Origin: Rachycentron canadum
Lineage: Eukaryota; Chordata; Actinopteri; Carangiformes; Rachycentridae
NCBI GenBank assembly: GCA_038496675.1
Contig: CM076653.1
Coordinates: 23,898,817-23,962,816, forward strand
Length of the DNA: 64,000 nt
Reading direction: 5' to 3'
This document shows, piece by piece, positions 1-10,568 of the stretch; position 1 is the first letter of the stretch, and each line of letters begins with the position of its first letter. Both the position numbers and the translations under genes were made by a program. The notes beneath the pieces are model-generated. The model had not been told where the DNA came from. It saw only the letters and a program-made list of their open reading frames with translations, and ran no database searches.

Positions 1-155
1 GTGTTGATGCGGTCAGCCAGGCCAGTGATGAAGAGCGTGAGGTAGGTGGAGGAAAGGAAGAAGGTGGTGACGGAGACAAACATCACCCAGCCTTGCAGCA
101 GAGGCACAGGCACATTGGAGGAAGCCACCAGGATCCATACCAAACCACCAAATAA
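1..155 (-). CDS. mal2: mal2 coding exon 2, cut by window edge
   Basis: The minus-strand acceptor AACCCCAG at 156-163 precedes LFGGLVWILVASS. The reading frame stays open to base 1 (51 codons plus two bases). It covers the end of the first membrane segment, the extracellular loop NVPVPLLQG and a hydrophobic segment WVMFVSVTTFFLSSTYLTLF. The intron between the two exons is 1162 bp (156-1317). Confidence 0.92.
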
Positions 156-1434
156 CTGGGGTTTTGAATAAAAACTCACATTAGTGATAGACGCAGTAGA
201 ATTTTATTGTATATGAAGACAACAAGAACAAGATGCAATTGGGAAAGGTACTTTCAGAGACTGCTTGTATCATTCAATTGTTCATAATATTACACTGGCT
301 ACATTTTTATAGTTACTGGCTTGTAAATTGTTTATGATGCACTGGGCCTAGAGATGCTACTTTTAGTGTTCAGATTACAATACTTCAGTTTAAGATTTCT
401 ACTGATAGTTTCCTGAGACCAGTGCTCTCTTTTTACCAAAATATAAAAGGGTTCCCTCACTGCATGCAACTCAAAGTGATCTATTTTATGAGGTCACACC
501 CTTTAAAGCTGGCAACCTGGATGCAAATTTCTTGAGAGGGCACATGGATAAAATGTTTGTTTAGAAAATGTAAGTAAGAGTAGCCAATATTGTCTGATAT
601 GGTTTTGGACAAAGCGGCAAACATGAAGGCAACACAACTAATTAAAGCACTAAAGAATGTGATGGTGTTATGCAACTATTTATAGACTATGTGCTGTCAA
701 TGACACGTAGAACATGTTGGAAAATGCATCAACATCAAGTACAACCTGGCATTGAACTGATTCTGCTTCAAGATGAAAGCTTACTTACACAGGCTTAAGA
801 GGCCTGTACATAAATCACAACTATAACTTCAGATGTCACCTTGCAGGGTTAAAGGTCATGAGAAAAGAGAAAATTAAGATGCCACGCAAACCAGAACTTA
901 AATATGGACTTCTATTAAAGTCATTATTAATATTATGCAATGAGATGATGATTATAAAACATTTTGTTTTCTAGGCCTACACAGGTGGAAACAGGTGTTT
1001 TGATCCTTGCAGCCAGACATATCAACAACGCTTGAGGCGACATTTGCCTTTACTTTGTCTGTCAAACACGGTGAATAAACCCAGCCTAAGGCGATGACTA
1101 CAAATGTCCTGGTAAGGTTTAAACTACGGAGCCCACACATCAGAGTAAAGACCGCGCCACTGGCCTGGAAGATAAAGTCTAACTGGACATGACCAACAGG
1201 AGGCTTTCAATTATTAATGAAGAAACTCCAGGTTAGGCAGACTTCTACTACAGCATGTGAGAAAATAACACAAAGGATATATATGGATATTCTAAAAATA
1301 AATAACACGATACTCACTATTTCTAGACAGACAAGGGCTCCGGAGTATGTCCTCAGTACTTCCAGTCCCAAAGGTAAGGAAATAGTTGGCGCTGGGAACG
1401 AGGTGGCAGCGGGGTTAGTGGCTGGTTCCGACAT
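1..1434 (-). CDS. mal2: mal2, T-cell differentiation protein 2 (MARVEL family), 5' part of gene
   Basis: MAL2 is a four-pass MARVEL-domain proteolipid of lipid rafts; in mammals it is required for basolateral-to-apical transcytosis in epithelial cells. Two coding exons join in phase 0 to give residues 1-90 of a protein that is 176 residues in human. Residues 1-39 contain the proline/alanine-rich N-terminus, the LRTYSGA motif and the start of membrane segment 1 (ALVCLEI). Residues 40-90 continue with LFGGLVWILVASSNVP, a near-exact match to my memory of human MAL2, then LLQGWVMFVSVT and a second hydrophobic segment. The rest of the gene lies beyond base 1. The start at 1434 is the only ATG that gives this N-terminus. 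Human MAL2 lies beside COLEC10, as here. MAL and plasmolipin are paralogues, but the sequence fits MAL2 best. Confidence 0.93.
1318..1434 (-). CDS. mal2: mal2 coding exon 1
   Basis: The exon holds 39 codons, starting MSEPATNPAATS and ending ALVCLEI. The coding sequence ends in ATA and is followed by GTGAGT, a good splice donor, in phase 0. Reading past the donor gives a non-homologous tail (SIVLFIFR...), so the exon ends here rather than continuing as an open frame. Confidence 0.93.
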
Positions 1435-1600
1435 CTCTCTGTCTCCCTCTCTCTTTTCTCTGTCTCACCCTCTCCTCTGCCTCTCACCCCCCTGTCTCCC
1501 ACTAAAAAGCCTCCGTTAAACAAAGGACCGGAGCAGCGGGGTGAATTCCTCCGGAGTCATGTGTCCCCCCCCAAACAGGTCGGACAGGTGCAGGGGCCAC
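1435..1600 (-). promoter_or_regulatory. probable mal2 5' UTR / proximal promoter
   Basis: Directly upstream of the mal2 ATG, the minus strand is strongly purine-rich (seen as a CT-rich tract at about 1434-1500 on the plus strand). Beyond it lies a more GC-rich stretch. I see no TATA box at a convincing distance. The transcription start is not visible from sequence; this is assigned by position only. Confidence 0.35.
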
Positions 1601-4600
1601 TCCCTGGAAACCAGTGTTGCATTCAAGGACCTCAAGGAAGCTCATACATCCCAATTTCCATTTTGTCAAGGTCATAGGCTGTTTCTGTGTGAAAAGTGGC
1701 TTTAACTGCTTGAGGTTTTTTATATTGAAAGATGAAACTTACATAGAATACATAGCGTTTCAAGATCAAGCCAGTGTGCAAGATCGGTAAGATTGTCTTC
1801 ACCTTACTAAAAAATCCAAATGAATGATGTTACTGAGCTTTTAATTTATTTATAGGTATAAGTTTGCGGAGTACAACTTAAAGGGAGGCTAGGAATATAA
1901 AAAAAACCTTTATCCGTTGTTGATAGATGTTGGTTACTGGGTATGACATGCCCAATAAATTTGGGTTTAACAGGATGAATATGTTTTTATGGCTCCATGC
2001 TGTCATGCATCAAGTATGTCATAAAAGTCTTGAGAGTGTGTTTACAATGACAAAAAAAACCATAGACTGGTCACTCCCTTGCTTGTCTATGAAGCTTTTA
2101 TGCTCTCCACACCTTCTTTTAACTGCAACTATTCCTATTAATCAAGTGTGTTCATCTTGCACTGTAACTGAAGTCAGCAGTTTTTACTCCAAACTTTACT
2201 GAATAAAGTCTGTTGGGGCACGTAACTCTGAACAGCCACCAGCCGACACCACAGCTCAGGAACATTAGTGACAAGGCAAATCAAACAGTTGGAGTCAAGA
2301 CTAGTAGAAAAGAAATGAGGTCTAAGAAACAATGGTGTGTATACTGGTTAACCTTCACAGTGCTGAAGCAAAGAAATTTAAAAAGCAAACATTAGTTTAA
2401 GAGGGAGCTAAAGAGAGTGGAGAAGAACTGATATCTGGACCAACACACAAAACTCACTAAACCACAGACTTGATGTTGTGGATGGTAACATTTTTTGTGA
2501 ACGCAGTCCTTCAATCAAATGGTGTAAAACTGCAATGATGTTGCATTATTTAGTAAGTGGTGAGTTTCATATAGTAAACCGTGGTTAATGTTTACCTAGG
2601 ACTTAAGTTTATGTGAAACACTGTTGATCTAACCTCTTTAAGGGCACAGGGCTTTGTTTATTGTGGCAAACAGAATCAATACGACCTATCACGTGATATA
2701 AGGTCATTGTTTATAAGTCCAGGGGCCAGCTCTTTATATGATGCATACACACAAGGAAGAAAACATTCATTCATTTTTATTTTTAATTAAAAAAAACAAC
2801 AAAATAGCATCAAGCAATATTGTGAATATTTGGTATAATTTCTAAAATGTAAATATCACCCTTTTTATTGTGGTTATTTATTTCACATAAGAAATGAGAA
2901 AAGGCAGTTTGTCTAGTATCTTAGATGTGTTCAGGAATCCAAATATCAACACAAACATGAATATGAATAATCTGTGTGACGCACTGCAAAATGTGATGGG
3001 ACAACTTGAGTCACATTCACTGAAAGACAAACAATAGATCTTAATGCTCACAAACCCACAGTTTACTACTATTACAAGACACATCATTCCATCCCCTGTT
3101 TTTATTCCAGATTTTCACACCTCATGACTATTGGGCTCCCCAGTTTTCCAGAAACCCCCCCCCATTTCTCATGTCAGTCTCATCCACTCACTTCCACTTG
3201 CCCTCTTGCTGTATATCAGAGAGATCAATCCAGATTTTTGGGGTAAAGACTGGTGACAAATACCAGCATTTGTGGTTATAATCACCAGATCCACTCCTCT
3301 GTCTAGACAGTCTTTTCTGCTGTTTTCCCACTTTTTCCTTATTACTTGTGAGGAGGCATAGTTGCACTTGTTGAATTTTACCTATCCTTTGTGGTTAGAT
3401 TTACCAAGAGACATTTACCTAGCACATGAGTATTTTAGCTATTCTGATCTTGACAAATATTTGGGGACCTGCACGGAACACATATTGGGAGTCTAAATCC
3501 AGGTTCACCAGAGTGATTTCTATAATTTAGTGATGTTATTAATAACTAAAGGCTTTGCTTGATACTTATGGTGAGGCAGAATTGTATTTACTCTGGACCA
3601 CCAAGATTAAGATTACAGTCTGTAGCAGCTCCAATCCACCAGACTGAACCATATTATCAGCATTAGGCAATGGGAAAAACAAACAATCAATGCAGATGTA
3701 TTAATTTGTAATATTAACAGTAATTAATCAACAGTTGTCAGTCGCTGTCTGTTTCTCCTACGTCTTAAGTTGAAAATATGACAGCTACTCTTCAGTTGCA
3801 ATAGATTTTATAATGTGTATTTGCAGGGATGTGGTTAGGTGTTTGTCCTTACCTGGACTTTGATGTATTATGGAATCATGTTTTGATCTGTTGCCAGTCC
3901 CCATTAGACTCTAGCTTTTTATTGTGACCTCCTCTGACTCGCTGTTCAATGCCACTGACATCAGATTTGTGGTATCTGTTTGTCACCTGCCTGATTTTAA
4001 ATACCACACAGTGGAAGCAAGTGTGAAACTGGGTTTATTAAGGTTCAATGATATGCTGATGAAACAAAAACAGACCTATGGGGAATAACTGTTTCTTTTG
4101 GAAAATACACCACCCTGGTTTGGAGTCGTATTTAAAGCAGAACTTTAACATCTTTTAAGATTCCTTTGCTTGCAAACACGCACTTTCATTTATATTTACC
4201 ATTTTCTCTTTACAGCTTTATACTTGTGACTGAGTAGTACTGTGTAGTACTAGTATGTTTTAACCTGTGATTTAATTTTGGCCAGACAGGGCCAGAGTGT
4301 GTGCTATTCCATATTCCCTGCAAATAATGAGGCGTAATGAGATCATAGTTTTTCTTCTTTTTCATGGTTAATTGTATAACAAACTATGGACAATAAATGA
4401 TATTGTTTTTATAATACTGACATAAATGTCCACGTCCAGCTTTTTCAGAGGTTTGGCCACATCTCACAGCTTCCTTCAGCAAAAAGAGCTGTATCGTCAT
4501 GTGGTACATGTGCAAGAGACCCCTGTGTTTCCCCCCTCATCCTTCCTATTCAAACCTCCATCTTTGTCCCCAACCTCATTCTTCAGGACATTGTAACCCA

Positions 4601-4869
4601 GATGTTGTTGAAAACAAACCACTGTTCAAATATTGTGTTATTGTCATGGTCACGTCACAAACTGTCATCTACACTGAATAAAACATAAAACAATAAAACT
4701 GTAAAACATCATATGTATGTTTGCTTTAACCTGTCCATTATCACTTTTAATTTACCAAGTGCAAAGCACTCACTCATCAAAATAGGTTGTGATAACCTAT
4801 GAGGATCTGGAAAAAAGAAATGATCCACTATGTAAAATTACTGAACTACTAACTCAGATGCACATTTTA

Positions 4870-4871
<2 letters not shown>
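1601..4871. other. intergenic, mal2-colec10
   Basis: This AT-rich stretch contains no reading frame that resembles a protein and no recognisable RNA gene. The short open frames here have no conserved motifs and are what chance gives in AT-rich DNA. It lies between the divergent 5' end of mal2 and the 3' end of colec10. Confidence 0.6.

Positions 4872-4908
<37 letters not shown>
4872..4908. repeat. T37 homopolymer tract
   Basis: Thirty-seven consecutive T on the plus strand (A37 on the colec10 strand), about 500 bp beyond the colec10 stop codon. It may be a plain mononucleotide microsatellite or the tail of an old retroposed sequence. No flanking duplication was recognised to decide between these. 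Confidence 0.85.
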
Positions 4909-4913
<5 letters not shown>

Positions 4914-5410
4914 TGTGTTCACCAGTTATATCAGTGGCCTTGGGGTGGCAGGGTAGCATCAAGGGTATAGCAACAGGGTAGCATTCTTCATCCACACTCG
5001 TCACTTCTGCTGTATTTAGATGGCAAAGAGCAACAGTCGATGGGACAGGCAGAGGGAAGCAAAAGCCCCTGGATGAGATGTGTGACAAACATGGTTGGTA
5101 ATGACACTTGTGCCACCTGCTAATGAGTTGAGATGATTATTGCGAATGCTTGATATAGGTTTATCCCGAGAAAACATGGCCTACTTGATTTCCAAATAAA
5201 TGTCATCACTAGTTTGTGTATGTGTGTCTCCATGCTAAGTAGGAGACAGATCTTTGCCTCTAGTGCCACAGTGATCTGATAAAAGCTGTCGATATAAGAA
5301 AACAAACAACTTGCATTCAAACTGTCCAACATGAAGGAAATAGTGTGTGGAACAAAGGATCAACAGAAAATTAATCAAAACAAATCTACAAGTCTGAATG
5401 TCTCATTAAC

Positions 5411-5659
5411 TCATGATGTTCCTGAGGCAGCTATCCTTCTCTGTCCTCCTCCTCCCCTTCTCCTGCTCTTTGGGAACTCACACATGAAAAACATGGTTGT
5501 CTCACACTCGACATGACCCCATGCTCCCGTGCTGAGCAGCTCCACGCAGCTGGAGTTTGTGGTTGGAGATAAACTGGAATTCAGTTCCTCCTCCTGACTC
5601 CAGGCTGCAAACCCCTGCAGAGGGCTGGAGTCTGCATAAATGTAACTGCATGTTCCATC
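5411..5659 (-). CDS. colec10: colec10 coding exon 7 (second half of lectin domain, stop)
   Basis: The acceptor is TTCTTGTCCTCAG; the stop TGA is at 5411-5413. The exon encodes residues 209-290: DGTCSYIYADSSPLQGFAAW aligns with human GQYMFTDNTPLQNYSNW, then comes the changed loop SQEEELNSSLSPTTNSSC, then CVELLSTGAWGHVEC and TTMFFMCEF. After the domain comes a basic and glycine-rich tail (PKSRRRGGGGQRR) about a dozen residues longer than the human end. Confidence 0.93.
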   Translation of the reverse strand, partial: DGTCSYIYADSSPLQGFAAWSQEEELNSSLSPTTNSSCVELLSTGAWGHVECETTMFFMCEFPKSRRRGGGGQRRIAASGTS

Positions 5660-8600
5660 CTGAGGACAAGAACAGGAGAGAAATAATTGTGAGGTTTTTC
5701 TCAAAAAATAATTTAGTCAGGTATGAGAAGAATTTGGCCATAGATACTTCATCCTTCTTTATAAAGGAAATCAAAACAGTGATTCAGAGCATAATTTTCT
5801 CATCAATTTATTAAAACAGCCAAAAACATATTGTGGTAGCAGCACTGTGTTATCCTAAACAGTATGACACTTAAATTAATTAATAAGAAGAATTATAAAT
5901 TGCTCAAGACTTGAATTCACACTCTCATTTTATTGCTGTGGGTTTTTGTCTCTCTTCAGCTGAAACAATTACTGGTGGCTGAACTGAAACTGCATCTCCT
6001 GCAGTGTTTGTGTGTGTGTTCTGCTGGAGACCACTTACTCTGTCTGTTCTTTGACCATGCACTCCTATGTAAACTCTCGTCAGCCCTGCCTGACTGACAT
6101 AGTCTGCCATAAGACTGTTGGTGTTGGTGGTTTTTGGCATGGCCAGGGTGCCTCCTCTCAGCTTGCAGTTCATTGAAGCATCTCTGAACCTCTTGGGCTC
6201 CTTCACCAGCAGATAATACCTCTCTTCTGTTTCTCTCAGCCCTAAGATGACTGCATAGGGCAGGGTTAAGGGTCAAATGTCAATAGAGGTTTGGCTATTT
6301 ACATGTTTCCACAATTCTCTGTGTCATATATACAAAGATCAGCAAATCAGAAGTCAGTGGGCCATAATGTAACATTAAACTTTTGTAAGGACATTGACAG
6401 AGCAACTGTATTTATTTCTTAAAAAAAATAAAAATAAATAAATTTTAGTTTTGCAGTTAAGGTTTTCAGGCTTTTGAGAATATTCAACTTGCTTACTGCC
6501 ACTTAACTTGGTGAGGAACCACAAATATATCATCATATCACCAAACAGGCTCACCATTTTTCAGAAACCTGACAGCGTTCCTCAGCTTGCCTGTATTGAC
6601 ATCCAGCTGTCCAACCACCTTCCTGTACCTGCCACAGTCACATGTAGTGCCTGCATTGGTAAAGCACACGGTTTCAGTTTGTACAGGACTTAACAGCACA
6701 TGGCCACCTTCTTGGCAGTGACAACAGTATATTAAGTGTCAGTTTAAAGAGCACACCTTTCTCTCTTAGGTGAGTCTCTTGAATTTCACTCCACATTCAG
6801 GGTACACAATGTGCACTTTTAAACAACACAAATTAATGTACAACTGCACAATGTTTTTGCTCTCAACGACTGCAGTGGCTAAAGTCTTTGACCCACAGAC
6901 ATCAGTCAGTCTTTGTTATTTTTCCTGGCAATGTGTGGCTGTTCTGCAGGCATCATATTTTCATGCTGGTCTCTGGGCTTCTTTCTGATCTTTAACAAGA
7001 GAAACACATGATGATGCGTTGGATTAGTTAAATTGTCTGTCAAATAATCCACTGTCCATAAAAACTTCGTCCAACTGTCTGTTGTCCACTGTCCTGCTGT
7101 TTGTATGTGTTCATGTATGTCATAAAATGTTTATACTTTATAAAAAGTGCTACAAACTTGCACTGTTTGCTCTACTCTCAAACAAACTTAATGCCAAAAG
7201 TCATCACTCTTTAATATTATTTGAGTCTTGAATACAGAATCAAAACAAAACAAACAAAAAAAAAAAAAACACTTTCCTGATACACCCTCCTGACTAGGGT
7301 GTATTTGATACTATAGGGCAACAGGGGGACTTTATAGGTTTCAAAAGAATGTTGTTTATTTTCTTTATAGCAGTAGCCGATTTAAATATAGTTTGCCCGG
7401 CTCTGTATTTACTCGTTCAAACCCATTTAGAGTGAAAATTTCAGGGAAAACGTTTTCTGTCTAGCTGTTTATTTTTAAATGCAAAATTGCTGTAAAATCA
7501 TCATGTTGGTTGATGGGCACCTGGATGGGATTACAGTCTTGCATACAATTTGAAAACAAGCAGTATCTGTGCACTCAGATTTTACTCGCCTGGTTTCCCT
7601 TTTAGACCAGAGGGTCCATCCAAACCTGCATCGCCTTTGTCACCTACAGAGGAAGAAATATCACAGAAAGCTGTTAGAATTAAAACATTTGAGATCCTGG
7701 TTTTCATTTGCTTCAAATTCAAATAAGTAACACAGTCTCATTACTATGCTACTAATATCCAATGAAACAACCTACTGACAACCACTTGTGTGATTAAAAA
7801 TATTGCGTTGTGGTTACAAAAGGTGGCCACTAGATGGCTGTATCACACATAAAACATTTTAAAAATGGCTGCGCACAGATTCTGATTTACCCAGGATGGA
7901 GTTTATTCTGTTTTAATCCATAATTTAAATCTTCTAAATAGACACCAATGTGACAATCCACATATTATTTTAAATTTCAAAAGATTTCAAAAGTAAATTA
8001 AAGCTTTTGTAAGTAAATTTAATGCAAATTTTTCTTTTTGAAAATACTCTGCATCTACTTGTACTGCAGCTTTACTGTGGAAATTAACCCAACTGGCAGT
8101 TGCAAATTTTGGGGAAGTGGACTGCGTTACACACGTGACAACAGACTGGTGTTGTATGAGGAAGAGCCACAACAGTGACATAGTGTACTAGTACAATATG
8201 ACCTGTGTTTTTTGTGATTTGAAGGAATTGAACATTTCTGGCCTCTTCAAATCTTATCATCAACATTTTGTCTGTTTGCCCGTATTGCAGCTGCATTGGT
8301 TATGAAATAAAATACTACCAGATATGTTATGCTGCACATATCTAGGGTAGCATACAGTAGTGCCCCGAAACTGCCCTGCTGCAGTTAGTTCATTATTTGC
8401 CATATGAAGTCATTAACTGCACACAGTTTTAGAGTTATGCATAGAATTATAGCAGATAGAAATTACACCTGCTTGTGTAGGCCAACATAATACTCTTAAA
8501 TTAATAGATCTAAATTAACACCAATTTGCAAATGTAAACATGGAGCCTTTAATGTGACCAGAAAAAGAGTGACTGAATTTTAGATTGCGATTCCACTAAA

Positions 8601-10458
8601 GCCAACATTTCCCCGAAAAAACATGTTTTTTCCAGGTGTTTTATGAGCTACAGGCACTCAGGATCAAGGAAAATCCAAACCTGTGACCTCACTCCTTTGT
8701 TTGAGATGGCTGATGCACAGCCACTTTCCTGTAAGCATATTAAACATAATGAATACTAGAGAAAAGTGAAGGCCTAAAGGCAGGGAATCGGGACTGCTCA
8801 TAAAATAAATAAATAAATAAAAGCAAAGATAGAAATTGTTTCAGCCACCCTGGGCAAAACAAACGGATGACATCATACTGTAGGATTACATTTTCTTCTA
8901 TTTTTTGATCTGAAATGTGAAACATAAAGGAAATGGGGGACTTTTTAAAGGAAATTGTGATTGGCTTAAAGCAATTCCTCCTGGTGTATATTACTCTTGG
9001 GGCTAATCAAGTTTACTGATTTCTGTAGAACTGTCCATTCTACTTATTTCAATGTTTGGAGTCTATGGTTATGGAGCAGGAGGCTAAACTGAGGAGGCAT
9101 TTCTTATTTTAGACAATTATAAAGTAGAACCTCAGTGTGAGTGTTGCAGAGTGTTGAAAACATTTACTGGCACTGAAACAGGGGTACATGTATACAAATG
9201 ATAGTTATAAAGTCTATAAATGTTTTATTCTCTTTCTTTTTTTAACAAGACACTGAGGATTGGAAGCTTTGCTCTTGATGCACTCTCTTGTTTGTTTACT
9301 GAGTGCTCTACTGTATACAATGTGTTTGAACTGTAATGAGGCTCTGCAGTGTAAGTTTGACTGAGAAAGAGAGAAGGATGGAGAGGTAGAAACAGGGGCA
9401 GTGTTTACATCAAACTACGCATAGAAATGTGAAGTTTAGATGAAACTGATGTTCAAATGATTTTCTTTTATTTTACCTTTGTCTCCAATAGGTCCCATCT
9501 TTCCTGTCTGGCCCACCTCTCCTCTGATTCCCTGCTCTCCTGCCACTCCTGGGAAGGAAGAGAGGCAGATGATGAGATATGGAGGAAGAATGACAGATAT
9601 TTCAGGTATGTTAAAGAAATCCTATTATCTTGGTGTCCCACCTGAAAAGGTGGTATGCACTATATTAGTAGAACCTCAGACTTTCTCCAAAGTAAGTATG
9701 TCAGAATCATTATGAGTTAGAACGATCCTTTATTTTTAGGCATACATTCAAGTTTCTTACAACTTTGACTGCATCATGGCGTTCGTCCTTCTTTTGTTTC
9801 TTGTTTCGTTGTTTTCAAGCCTAATCAATATAATTGCATGCTCCCATGTCATTCTTTAGAAATTATCTCTGTGAGCCCTACGGCTTTTTTCCGACAATTT
9901 CTGCATGGTTATGATGCATGGCCATGATTATTATGATTATTATGTCAGTAAATCAATTGGAGGAAAAAAAATATGCTGATTTATTGTGGGCACTAACTGA
10001 AGTACTTTGTTCTGGGATTCTGTTTGTGGGGTAACACGGTTTGTTAGAAAATGTGCATTGTTGCACATTTTGGCTCAGACAAAATGGAAGTCCATTTTGG
10101 AAACATTATAAACAGAGTAGATGGACTCATTATTTATTTGTTATTTTATTATTTTCAGTTACTCTTTGATTTCTGTACAGATGCTTTAATCAACTATGCT
10201 CTGGTACACTGAACATTGTTTGAAAATCTTTTTAAAATTTGTAAGCATCTGTGTTGATTATTGATGACTGATTTTCTGATTAGGTTACTGTCATCACAAT
10301 GACTAACTGACCACTATAATCTGATTACTGGATTCCTTCAGGCTGCTTTAGTTCGGTGATAGAGGAAGTAACTGAGATACTGAGAAATTGATGTTGGATT
10401 TTACAGTGAAAGTGTAAGAGGACGAAGATTATCACAATGAGCGAGATGGGTTGTGTGC

Positions 10459-10506
<48 letters not shown>

Positions 10507-10507
10507 N

Positions 10508-10568
<61 letters not shown>

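Noticed and set aside
7581..7590. Alternative GT donor (GTAAAA) for colec10 exon 4
   Set aside because: It would shift the frame and give a stop within the CDCGRYRK exon; the GC donor four bases earlier keeps frame and collagen register.
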